Assembly: GCA_902825855.1 (NCBI GenBank)
Contig: CADECW010000040.1
Location: forward strand, 1 to 53,613
DNA: 53,613 nucleotides
Direction: 5' to 3'
DNA from: an uncultured Rhodospirillales bacterium
GTDB lineage: Bacteria; Pseudomonadota; Alphaproteobacteria; Reyranellales; Reyranellaceae
Shown one piece after another: positions 38,041-45,043 of this stretch. The notes beneath the pieces were generated by a model. That model had not been told where the DNA came from and searched no databases. It saw only the letters and a program-made list of their open reading frames with translations. The position numbers were made by a program, and so were the translations under genes. Numbering within the stretch: the first letter of the stretch is position 1; every line of letters starts with the position of its first letter.

Positions 38041-39969
38041 ATGTCCTGCGATAACCTCCAAGCCCTGACGCCGGGCACACGCCTCGGCGACTATCGGCTC
38101 GATGGCGTGATCGGCCATGGCGGCTTCGGCATCACCTATCGCGCCTTCGACACCCAGCTCGCCAAGTTCGTCGCGATCAAGGAATACCTGCCGGTCGAGT
38201 TTGCCGTGCGCGGCGGCGACGGCAAGGTGGTGCCGCGCGGCACACGCTTCGCCGACGATTTCGCCTGGGGTCGCGAGCGTTTCCTCGATGAGGCGCGGGC
38301 GCTTGCCCGCTTCCGTCATCCGCATATCGTTCCGGTGCTGCGCTACTTCGAGGCGAACGGCACGGCCTACACCGTCATGGAATTCGAGGACGGCAAGAGC
38401 GTGGGCGAGCTGCTGCGTCAGCCCGAGGGCCGCCTTCCGACCGACGACGTGCGCCGCTTGGCGGACGGGCTGGTCGGCGGCCTCAGCGCCGTGCATGCCG
38501 AGGACTTCCTGCATCGTGACATCAAGCCATCCAACATCATCATCCGCCGCGACGGCGTTCCCGTGCTGATCGATTTCGGCGCGGCGCGCCAGGCGATGGG
38601 CGAGCGCTCGCGCACGCTGACCGGCGTACTGACACCGCAATACGCGCCGATCGAGCAGTACGCCCTGGACAGCAAGCAGGGTCCTTGGAGCGACATCTAT
38701 TCCGCCGCCGCCGTGCTCTATCACGCCATTACGGGACAGCCGCCGCCTGATGCTGCCGCTCGTGTTGGCACCGATCCCTATCGCCCGCTGGCGACGGCAC
38801 ATGGCGATCGTTTCGACCAGGTCTTCCTCGGCGCCATCGACCGCGCGCTGGCCTTCGCGCCGGCCGATCGGCCGCAGTCCGTCGAGCAATGGGCGGCATT
38901 GTTCGGCCAATCGATCGCACGCGTCGCCGATGCGCCGACGCAACGGCTCGGCTCCGCTGCTGCTGCGCCACGTCTCGGCGCCGCGAGACGCGACCCCGAT
39001 TCGCCGGAAGAATTGGTAGCGGCGCGGCCGCGCCGTCGGCGCATCAGGCTTTGGGTCGTCATTCTGCTGATCTTCCTCGCCGGATCGGCCTTGGAGCGTC
39101 GCTACGGGACAGAGTTGCGTGCACTGCTCTCAGGGACGCCGCGTCCGGTGGAGGTCGCGCAGCCGGCGCCATCACCGACGCCCGTACCGGCGCCCCAACC
39201 GGCGCCTGCGCCGACCTCCGCGCCGGCGCCTGCACCGACGCCGCAGCCTCCTCCGCAGCAGGCCATGCCGACACCGCCCGCGGTACGACCTGCACCGGCC
39301 CCGACGCCCACGCCCGATAAAGCCAAGCAAGCCTTGATCGATCAGGCCGCGCGCGCCGCAGTGTCGGCGCAGGCAATGCTGGAGCGGGCCGACGAAGCGA
39401 CGCGTGCCGCACGGGCGATGGGCGGCGAGGCGCGCATCGTTGCGGCGCGGGCGGCGCGGCCGGATCTGCAGAATGCCGAGCGACTGACAAGCGATGGCAT
39501 GAGCTATGTCGGCCAGGTGAGCGACGGCAAACGCCAAGGCCTCGGCGTCGCAGAACTCAGCAATGGCGAACGCCAGGCGGGCGACTTCCAGGATGGCCGC
39601 CTGAACGGGCTCGGGACCGTGCGCTTCGAGGACGACACGCGCTATGCCGGTCAATGGCACGACGGACAGCCGACCGGACTCGGCACGCGCGAGAAGCCGG
39701 GCGTCGAGCGCTCCGAAGGCAACTTCATCTCGGGCCGGCTCGATGGTCTCGGCGTACGCCGTACGCTCGGTGAACCCGCCTCGGTCCAATCGGGAGAGTT
39801 CCGTGCCAACCTGCTGGAAGGGCCGGGCGTCGAGACTGTGGGCGACCAGCGCTATGCCGGCGGCTTCCGTGGCGGCAAGCGCAGCGGCTACGGTCAGGTC
39901 ACAAGTGCCGACGGCAAGGTCCAATCGGGGCGCTGGGAAGACGGAAAGCGAGTAGAAACAACGCCTTGA
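38041..39969 (+). CDS. Transmembrane Ser/Thr protein kinase with C-terminal MORN repeats
   Basis: 642 aa. The Hanks-type kinase domain (about residues 18-290) has the Gly loop GHGGFGITY, the lysine in VAIKEYLP, the catalytic loop HRDIKPSN near residue 158 and DFGAAR near 177, so it should be active. One membrane segment follows (about 334-352, LWVVILLIFLAGSAL). Then come a Pro/Ala linker (370-425), an Ala/Arg-rich helix, and six or seven MORN-type repeats (about 488-636; YVGQVSDGKRQGLG, DGRLNGLGTVRFEDD). The repeats would lie in the periplasm. The gene precedes nasT by 49 bases, which raises the question of a link to nitrate control. Confidence 0.9.
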   Translation: MSCDNLQALTPGTRLGDYRLDGVIGHGGFGITYRAFDTQLAKFVAIKEYLPVEFAVRGGDGKVVPRGTRFADDFAWGRERFLDEARALARFRHPHIVPVLRYFEANGTAYTVMEFEDGKSVGELLRQPEGRLPTDDVRRLADGLVGGLSAVHAEDFLHRDIKPSNIIIRRDGVPVLIDFGAARQAMGERSRTLTGVLTPQYAPIEQYALDSKQGPWSDIYSAAAVLYHAITGQPPPDAAARVGTDPYRPLATAHGDRFDQVFLGAIDRALAFAPADRPQSVEQWAALFGQSIARVADAPTQRLGSAAAAPRLGAARRDPDSPEELVAARPRRRRIRLWVVILLIFLAGSALERRYGTELRALLSGTPRPVEVAQPAPSPTPVPAPQPAPAPTSAPAPAPTPQPPPQQAMPTPPAVRPAPAPTPTPDKAKQALIDQAARAAVSAQAMLERADEATRAARAMGGEARIVAARAARPDLQNAERLTSDGMSYVGQVSDGKRQGLGVAELSNGERQAGDFQDGRLNGLGTVRFEDDTRYAGQWHDGQPTGLGTREKPGVERSEGNFISGRLDGLGVRRTLGEPASVQSGEFRANLLEGPGVETVGDQRYAGGFRGGKRSGYGQVTSADGKVQSGRWEDGKRVETTP

Positions 39970-40018
39970 CTGGCTGGCACGGTTGTTGCGCCCAAGCGCT
40001 GCAGCCGAACCGGTATCC

Positions 40019-40606
40019 GTGACCAAGCCCCTATCCGTCCTGTTGATTGACGACAACCCGACCCGCGCCGAGATCGTGGAGGCGGGCCTCGCCGCTGCGG
40101 GCTATCGCCTGCTGGCAAGGCTCGAAGGCACGCAGGATCTGATCGGCCGGGTCCGAGAGCTCGAGCCCGACGTCGTCGTGGTCAGCATCGACAGTCCCGG
40201 CCGTGACACAATCGAGGATATGCGCCGCACCACCGACCTCATGCCGCGGCCGATTGCGCTCTTCGTCGACCGCTCCGACCCGGCCACCATAGCTGCAGCT
40301 ATGGAAGCAGGCGTCTCGGCCTATGTCGTGAAGGGCCTGGCGCAGGACCGCGTACGCCCGGTGGTCGACGTCGCCGTTGCCCACTTCAATCGCTATCACG
40401 CCATGCGCGAGGAACTCGACCGCGCCCGCCTTTCCCTGGTTGAGCGCAAGACCGTCGAGCGCGCCAAGGGCCTGCTGATGGAGCAGAAGGGTCTCGGCGA
40501 GGACGCCGCCTACAAACTGCTGCGCAAGCTTGCCATGGATCAGAACAAGCGGATCGGCGAAGTTGCCCGGGAAATGGTGACATACGCCAAAGTGCTTAAA
40601 TCGTAG
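40019..40606 (+). CDS. nasT: NasT, ANTAR-domain transcription antiterminator
   Basis: 195 aa. The GTG at 40019 gives the usual start (MTKPLSVLLIDDNP); a TTG at 39983 is possible. The receiver-like domain (1-120) is followed by a coiled linker and a C-terminal ANTAR RNA-binding domain (ERAKGLLMEQKGLGEDAAYK, LRKLAMDQNKRIGEVA). At the phosphoacceptor position, four residues before Pro60 in VVVSIDSPGRD, there is Ser56, not Asp. The protein is thus probably not phosphorylated and is controlled by binding to NasS, as known for NasS-NasT systems. The matching RNA target is in the next intergenic region. Confidence 0.93.
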   Translation: MTKPLSVLLIDDNPTRAEIVEAGLAAAGYRLLARLEGTQDLIGRVRELEPDVVVVSIDSPGRDTIEDMRRTTDLMPRPIALFVDRSDPATIAAAMEAGVSAYVVKGLAQDRVRPVVDVAVAHFNRYHAMREELDRARLSLVERKTVERAKGLLMEQKGLGEDAAYKLLRKLAMDQNKRIGEVAREMVTYAKVLKS

Positions 40607-40722
40607 GCGTGCCTGTCGATCGAGCATGCTGCACATGCGAGCATCAGAACTGTGCTCGCCCAGCAGTCGCCAATTTTACAGTAAGATCCCCAGATATTGC
40701 GATTTTTCAATAGCTTAGACGC

Positions 40723-40739
40723 TTGGCATGGTTGCTGCT
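40723..40739 (+). promoter_or_regulatory. Candidate sigma-54 (-24/-12) promoter of the nitrate operon
   Basis: TTGGCATG (40723-40730) fits the -24 element and CTGCT (40735-40739) fits the -12 element. The GG and GC are 12 bases apart, as required. Only the first T of the -12 box differs from consensus. The implied start of transcription is about 40750, three bases before the first leader hairpin. This fits NtrC-controlled nitrate assimilation promoters. Confidence 0.65.
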
Positions 40740-40752
40740 CGACTATTGGGGT

Positions 40753-40802
40753 GAGCCCAATGGCGGGCTCCTTATGAGTTGAGGCGGACCAAAGGCGGTC
40801 CG
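40753..40802 (+). ncRNA. ANTAR-target leader: tandem hexaloop hairpins
   Basis: Hairpin 1 is GAGCCC-AATGGC-GGGCTC (40753-40770). Hairpin 2 is CGGACC-AAAGGC-GGTCCG (40785-40802). Both have perfect six-base-pair stems and six-base loops with A at loop position 1 and G at position 4. That is the recognition rule described for ANTAR antiterminators. A 14-base linker joins them. The element lies directly downstream of nasT and upstream of the nitrate genes, with a terminator-like hairpin after it. NasT binding should stop the terminator from forming. Confidence 0.88.
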
Positions 40803-40835
40803 TCACCTGGACAACGGCGTCCTGATCGGTCGGCA

Positions 40836-40868
40836 CCTGCCCGGCCGGGCGGGACGCTGTTTTCGTTT
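40836..40868 (+). terminator. Leader terminator (attenuator) before the nitrate operon
   Basis: CCTGCCCGG (40836-40844) is followed directly by CCGGGCGGG (40845-40853), a GC-rich palindrome with one G-T pair. The T-rich run GTTTTCGTTT follows (40859-40868). CGTCC at 40818-40822 and GGACG at 40852-40856 could extend the stem. This is the expected intrinsic terminator of a NasT/NasR-type antitermination leader. It ends 16 bases before the first operon gene. Confidence 0.65.
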
Positions 40869-40884
40869 GTGGAGTGCGTACGGC

Positions 40885-42021
40885 ATGGCCGATCTGGAGC
40901 AACCGAGGATCAAAGTCGGGTTCATCCCGATCATCGACTGCGCGCCGATCGTGCTGGCCGAAGAGCTGGGCGCCTACGAGCGCCAGGGGCTCGAGGTCGA
41001 GATTCGCCGCGAGGTTTCGTGGGCCAACGTTCGCGACAAGCTGGCGCTGGGAAAGCTCGACGCCTCCCACATCCTCAGCCCCCTGCCGCTCGCGCTGACG
41101 CTCGGCGTCGACAGCGTCAGCGTGCCGGTCGTCAACGCCATGACCCTGCAGGTGAACGGCAACGCGCTCACGCTCTCCAACAGCCTGTGGCACGAGCTGG
41201 AGGAGACCGCGCCCGACCTGGTGAAGAAAGGTCGGCCGCTCGATGCCCGAGCCATTGCCTCCGTCGTGGCCAGGCGCGCTGCGAACGGCGCCAAGCCGCT
41301 GGTGCTGGCCTCGGTGTTTCCCTATTCGGCGCAGAACTACATGACCCGCCTGTGGCTGTCGTCGGCCGGCCTTGATCCCGATCGCGACGTGCGCATGGCC
41401 GTGGTGCCACCGCCTCACACGGTCGCCTACCTCTCGGGCGGTGCGATCGACGGCTACTGTGTCGGCGAGCCGTGGAACCAGCAGTCCGAAGCGCTGGGCA
41501 TCGGTCGCATCGCCATCACCGGCCCCGACATCTGGCGCGGCATGCCGGAAAAGGTCCTGGGTTGCACCGAGTCGTGGGCAGCTAACAATCCGAATACGCT
41601 GAAGGCGCTGATCAAGGCGCTGATCGAAGCGTGCCTGTGGCTCGATGAGCCGGTAAATCGGCTCGAGGCGGCGCGCATCCTGTCGAGCCCGCGCTATCTC
41701 AACATGCCCGCCGAGGTCATGTCGCGCACGCTAGAGCTGCCGGGCTTCCACGTCTTCCAGCGCGACGCTGCCAACTTCCCGTGGCGCAGCCACGCCGACT
41801 GGTTCCTGGCGCAGATGGTGCGCTGGAAGCAGGCGCCGGCGGACACGGACATCAAGGCGGTCGCCGACCGCGTCTATCGCACCGACATCTACCGCGCCGC
41901 GGCGCGCGAGATGGGCGTCGCTTGTCCCGAGGCCGACCGCTTGCCGCCGGGCGGCCACGGCGAACCGCTTCCGACGGCACAACAGACTTCCGAGGCTTCA
42001 TCATTCAGGAGACGAGTATGA
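40885..42021 (+). CDS. nasS: NasS-like nitrate/nitrite-sensing protein (NrtA homologue without signal peptide)
   Basis: 378 aa from ATG 40885; an upstream TTG lies inside the terminator U-tract and is not used. It belongs to the NrtA/CmpA/NasS nitrate-binding family: VGFIPIIDCAPIVLAEELGAYE, VSWANVRDKLALGKLDASHIL, VPPPHTVAYLSGGAIDGYCVGEPW (in parts), and a C-terminal WFLAQMVRWKQAP. It has no export signal, so it should stay in the cytoplasm as NasS does, holding NasT inactive when nitrate is absent. It is the first gene of the operon that NasT controls. Its stop overlaps the nrtA start as ATGA. Confidence 0.85.
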   Translation: MADLEQPRIKVGFIPIIDCAPIVLAEELGAYERQGLEVEIRREVSWANVRDKLALGKLDASHILSPLPLALTLGVDSVSVPVVNAMTLQVNGNALTLSNSLWHELEETAPDLVKKGRPLDARAIASVVARRAANGAKPLVLASVFPYSAQNYMTRLWLSSAGLDPDRDVRMAVVPPPHTVAYLSGGAIDGYCVGEPWNQQSEALGIGRIAITGPDIWRGMPEKVLGCTESWAANNPNTLKALIKALIEACLWLDEPVNRLEAARILSSPRYLNMPAEVMSRTLELPGFHVFQRDAANFPWRSHADWFLAQMVRWKQAPADTDIKAVADRVYRTDIYRAAAREMGVACPEADRLPPGGHGEPLPTAQQTSEASSFRRRV

Positions 42022-43310
42022 GCAGCACCAAGTTCGGTCGACGCAGTATCCTAAGAGGCGCCACCGCCACCGCGGCGCTGCTGGCTTCCGTGCGCGCCTC
42101 CTTCCCGTCGGGCGCGTTCGCGCAGGGGAAGGGCCCGGAGACCAACAAAGTCACACTGGGCTTCATCGCGCTCACCGATTCCTCGCCCCTGATCATCGCC
42201 AAGGAAAAGAAGATCTTCGACAAGTACGGCATCACCGATGCCAACGTCGCCAAGCAGGCCTCGTGGGGCACCACGCGCGACAACATCGTGCTGGGCTCGA
42301 GCGCCGGCGGGATCGACGGCGCGCACATCCTGACGCCGAAGCCCTACCAGATCTCGCTCGGCACCACGACGCCCGAGAACAAGCCGGTGCCGATGTATAT
42401 CCTGTGCCGTCTCAACTACGACTGCCAGGCCATCTCGGTCGCCAAGGAATTCAAGGGACTCGGCATCACCGTCGACGCCAAGGCCTTCAAGGAGCCGCTC
42501 GCCAAGAAGAAGGCGTCCGGCAAGGAGATCAAGGCCGCCATGACCTTCCCTGGCGGCACCCACGACATGTGGATCCGCTACTGGCTGGCCGCGGGCGGCA
42601 TCGATCCCGACAAGGACATCTCCACCATCGTCGTGCCGCCGCCGCAGATGGTGGCCAACATGAAGGTCGGCAACATGGACGCCTTCTGCGTCGGCGAGCC
42701 GTGGGGCGACCAGCTGGTGCACCAGGACATCGGCTTCACCGCCTGCATGACCGGCGAGATCTGGAAGGACCATCCCGAAAAGTCGCTCGGCATGCGCGCC
42801 GACTGGGTCGACAAGAATCCCAAGGCGGCGATGGCCGTGCTGATGGCCGTCATGGAGGCCCAGCAATGGTGCGACAAGCTGGAGAACAAGGACGAGCTCG
42901 CGCAGATCATCGGCAAACGCCAGTGGTTCAACGTGCCGCCGACCGACATTGCCGATCGCATCAAGGGCGACATCGACTACGGCGACGGCCGCAAGGTAAA
43001 GGGCTCCGACCAGCTCATGACGTTCTGGGCGCGCGGCGCGTCCTATCCGTTCCAGAGCCACGAGCTGTGGTTCCTCACCGAGAACCAGCGTTGGGGCAAG
43101 CTACCCTTGGACCTCGACACCAAGGCCGTCATCGGCAAGGTCAATCGCGAGGATCTGTGGCGCGAGGCGGCCAAGAACATCAGCGCCGCTGCAGCCGATA
43201 TCCCGAAGGGCACGTCGCGCGGCAAGGAGACCTTCTTCGACGGCAAGGTCTTCGATCCCGAGGATCCCAAAGCCTATCTGGCCAGCCTGCAGATCAAGAA
43301 GGTGGCGTGA
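42018..43310 (+). CDS. nrtA: Nitrate ABC transporter substrate-binding protein (Tat-exported)
   Basis: 430 aa from ATG 42018, with AGGAG six bases upstream and an ATGA overlap with the preceding stop. The N-terminus MSSTKFGRRSILRGATATAA is a twin-arginine signal; cleavage is probable after GAFAQ. The mature part is the NrtA fold: VTLGFIALTDSSPLIIAKEKKIF, ASWGTTRDNIVLGSSAGGIDGAHIL (in parts), TFPGGTHDMWIRYWL and FCVGEPWGDQL. It is longer than the NasS-like paralogue but shares the same blocks. It delivers nitrate to the NrtB permease encoded next. Confidence 0.94.
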   Translation: MSSTKFGRRSILRGATATAALLASVRASFPSGAFAQGKGPETNKVTLGFIALTDSSPLIIAKEKKIFDKYGITDANVAKQASWGTTRDNIVLGSSAGGIDGAHILTPKPYQISLGTTTPENKPVPMYILCRLNYDCQAISVAKEFKGLGITVDAKAFKEPLAKKKASGKEIKAAMTFPGGTHDMWIRYWLAAGGIDPDKDISTIVVPPPQMVANMKVGNMDAFCVGEPWGDQLVHQDIGFTACMTGEIWKDHPEKSLGMRADWVDKNPKAAMAVLMAVMEAQQWCDKLENKDELAQIIGKRQWFNVPPTDIADRIKGDIDYGDGRKVKGSDQLMTFWARGASYPFQSHELWFLTENQRWGKLPLDLDTKAVIGKVNREDLWREAAKNISAAAADIPKGTSRGKETFFDGKVFDPEDPKAYLASLQIKKVA

Positions 43311-44224
43311 TGGTGGCCGCGAACAAGGCAACTGTCGTGGCCGGCACGGCCGACATGCCGGTGCCCGACGTGCCGGTACGGTCGGCGGAGATCATGGCTT
43401 TCCGGCCGCCGATGCGGCCGGTGCTGCAGCGCCTGGGGGAGACCGCGCGCCATGTCGCCCAGGTCATCTTGCCGCCGCTGATCGTGCTGACGCTCACGCT
43501 GATCGTCTGGCAGCTGCTGTGCTCCGAGCCCGGCTCCCGCCTGCCGCCGCCGACCAAGGTGGTGACCGATGCCTGGGACTTCATCGTCGATCCGTTCTAC
43601 GACAATGGCGGTGTCGACAAGGGCGCCTTCTGGCAGATCACCAAGAGCCTCGGCCGCGTCGCCGTCGGCTTCAGCATTGCGGCCATCGTCGGCATCGCGC
43701 TCGGCGTGCTGATCGGCCAGAGCACCTGGGCGATGCGCGGCCTCGATCCGATCTTCCAGGTGCTGCGCACGGTGCCGCCGCTCGCCTGGCTGCCGCTGTC
43801 GCTGGCGGGTTTCCGCGATGCTCATCCTTCGGCTCTGTTCGTGATTTTCATCACCTCGATCTGGCCGATCATCATCAACACCTCGGTGGGCGTCAGGAAC
43901 ATTCCGCAGGACTATCGCAACGTCGCGTCGGTGATCCGGCTCTCCTGGTGGGAGGTGTTCTACAAGATCACGCTGCCCGCCACCGTGCCCTACATCTTCA
44001 CCGGCCTGCGCATCGGTGTCGGCCTCAGCTGGCTCGCCATCGTCGCGGCCGAGATGCTGATCGGCGGCGTCGGCATCGGCTTCTTCATCTGGGATGCCTG
44101 GAACAGCTCGCGCATCAGCGACATCATCGTGGCCCTGGTCTACATCGGCGTCGTCGGCTTCCTGCTCGACAAGCTGATCGCCACCATAGGCCATTTCGTC
44201 TCCCACGGCGTCGCGGCGCAATAG
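43310..44224 (+). CDS. nrtB: Nitrate ABC transporter permease
   Basis: 304 aa; the ATG at 43310 overlaps the nrtA stop by one base. About six membrane segments follow a cytoplasmic tail. Typical NrtB blocks are LRTVPPLAWLPLSLAGFRDA, SIWPIIINTSVGVRNIPQDYRNVA (in parts) and GLRIGVGLSWLAIVAAEML. The ATPase-docking loop is in WWEVFYKITLPATVPYIF. It forms the membrane channel for nitrate together with the ATPase eleven bases downstream. Confidence 0.95.
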   Translation: MVAANKATVVAGTADMPVPDVPVRSAEIMAFRPPMRPVLQRLGETARHVAQVILPPLIVLTLTLIVWQLLCSEPGSRLPPPTKVVTDAWDFIVDPFYDNGGVDKGAFWQITKSLGRVAVGFSIAAIVGIALGVLIGQSTWAMRGLDPIFQVLRTVPPLAWLPLSLAGFRDAHPSALFVIFITSIWPIIINTSVGVRNIPQDYRNVASVIRLSWWEVFYKITLPATVPYIFTGLRIGVGLSWLAIVAAEMLIGGVGIGFFIWDAWNSSRISDIIVALVYIGVVGFLLDKLIATIGHFVSHGVAAQ

Positions 44225-44234
44225 GGGGCCGACC

Positions 44235-45035
44235 ATGGATCACAGCTACCTCAAGTTCGAGCAGGTCGGGATGAGCTTTCGTCGCGGCCAAATGGCGTCG
44301 GAAGTGTTGCGCGACATCAACCTCACCATCGACCAGGGCGAGTTCGTCTCCCTGATCGGCCACTCCGGCTGCGGCAAGTCCACCTTGCTCAACATCCTGG
44401 GCGGGCTTCTGACCTCGACCACCGGCGAGGTCTTCCTCGAAGGCAAGGTGGTCGACGAGCCCGGGCCCGACCGCGCCATCGTCTTCCAGAACCATTCGCT
44501 GCTGCCGTGGCTCACCGTCTACGGCAACGTCGCCATCGCCGTCGACAAGGTATTCGGCTCTTCCAAGACCAAGGCCGAGCGCCACGACTGGGTGATGCAC
44601 AATCTCGAACTGGTGCAGATGGCGCAGGCCAAGGACAAGCGTCCGCACGAGGTCTCCGGCGGCATGAAGCAGCGCGTCGGCATCGCCCGCGCGCTCGCCA
44701 TGCAACCCAAGGTGCTGCTGATGGACGAGCCGTTCGGCGCTCTCGACGCGCTGACCCGCGCCCATCTGCAGGACAGCGTGATGGAGATCCATGCCCGGCT
44801 CGGCAACACGGTGATGATGATCACCCACGACGTCGACGAGGCGGTGCTGCTGTCGGACCGTGTGGTGATGATGACCAACGGTCCCTCCGCCACCATCGGC
44901 GAGATCCTCCAGGTTCCCCTGGCCAGGCCGCGACGCCGGCTGGAGCTCGCGACCGACGCCGAGTACGCGCGCTGCCGCGCCGCCGTGCTCGAATTCCTCT
45001 ACGCCCGGCATCGCGTGCCGGCCCGCGCAGCCTGA
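44235..45035 (+). CDS. nrtD: Nitrate ABC transporter ATP-binding protein (NrtD-type)
   Basis: 266 aa, a single ABC domain. It lacks the extra substrate-binding half found in cyanobacterial NrtC, so it is NrtD-type. Walker A is IGHSGCGKSTLLN, the signature is VSGGMKQRVGIARAL, Walker B is VLLMDEPFGALDAL, and MITHDVDEAVLLSDR holds the switch histidine. It probably acts as a homodimer on NrtB. The nirA start is eight bases after its stop. Confidence 0.95.
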   Translation: MDHSYLKFEQVGMSFRRGQMASEVLRDINLTIDQGEFVSLIGHSGCGKSTLLNILGGLLTSTTGEVFLEGKVVDEPGPDRAIVFQNHSLLPWLTVYGNVAIAVDKVFGSSKTKAERHDWVMHNLELVQMAQAKDKRPHEVSGGMKQRVGIARALAMQPKVLLMDEPFGALDALTRAHLQDSVMEIHARLGNTVMMITHDVDEAVLLSDRVVMMTNGPSATIGEILQVPLARPRRRLELATDAEYARCRAAVLEFLYARHRVPARAA

Positions 45036-45043
45036 GAGGGCGC

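Noticed and set aside
37661..38943. Two overlapping minus-strand open frames opposite the small protein and the kinase
   Set aside because: Both run antisense to conserved kinase codons and have no domain pattern or ribosome site.
40607..40720. NtrC binding sites upstream of the candidate sigma-54 promoter
   Set aside because: Only scattered GCAC/GTGC half sites with wrong spacing were found, so no site is annotated.
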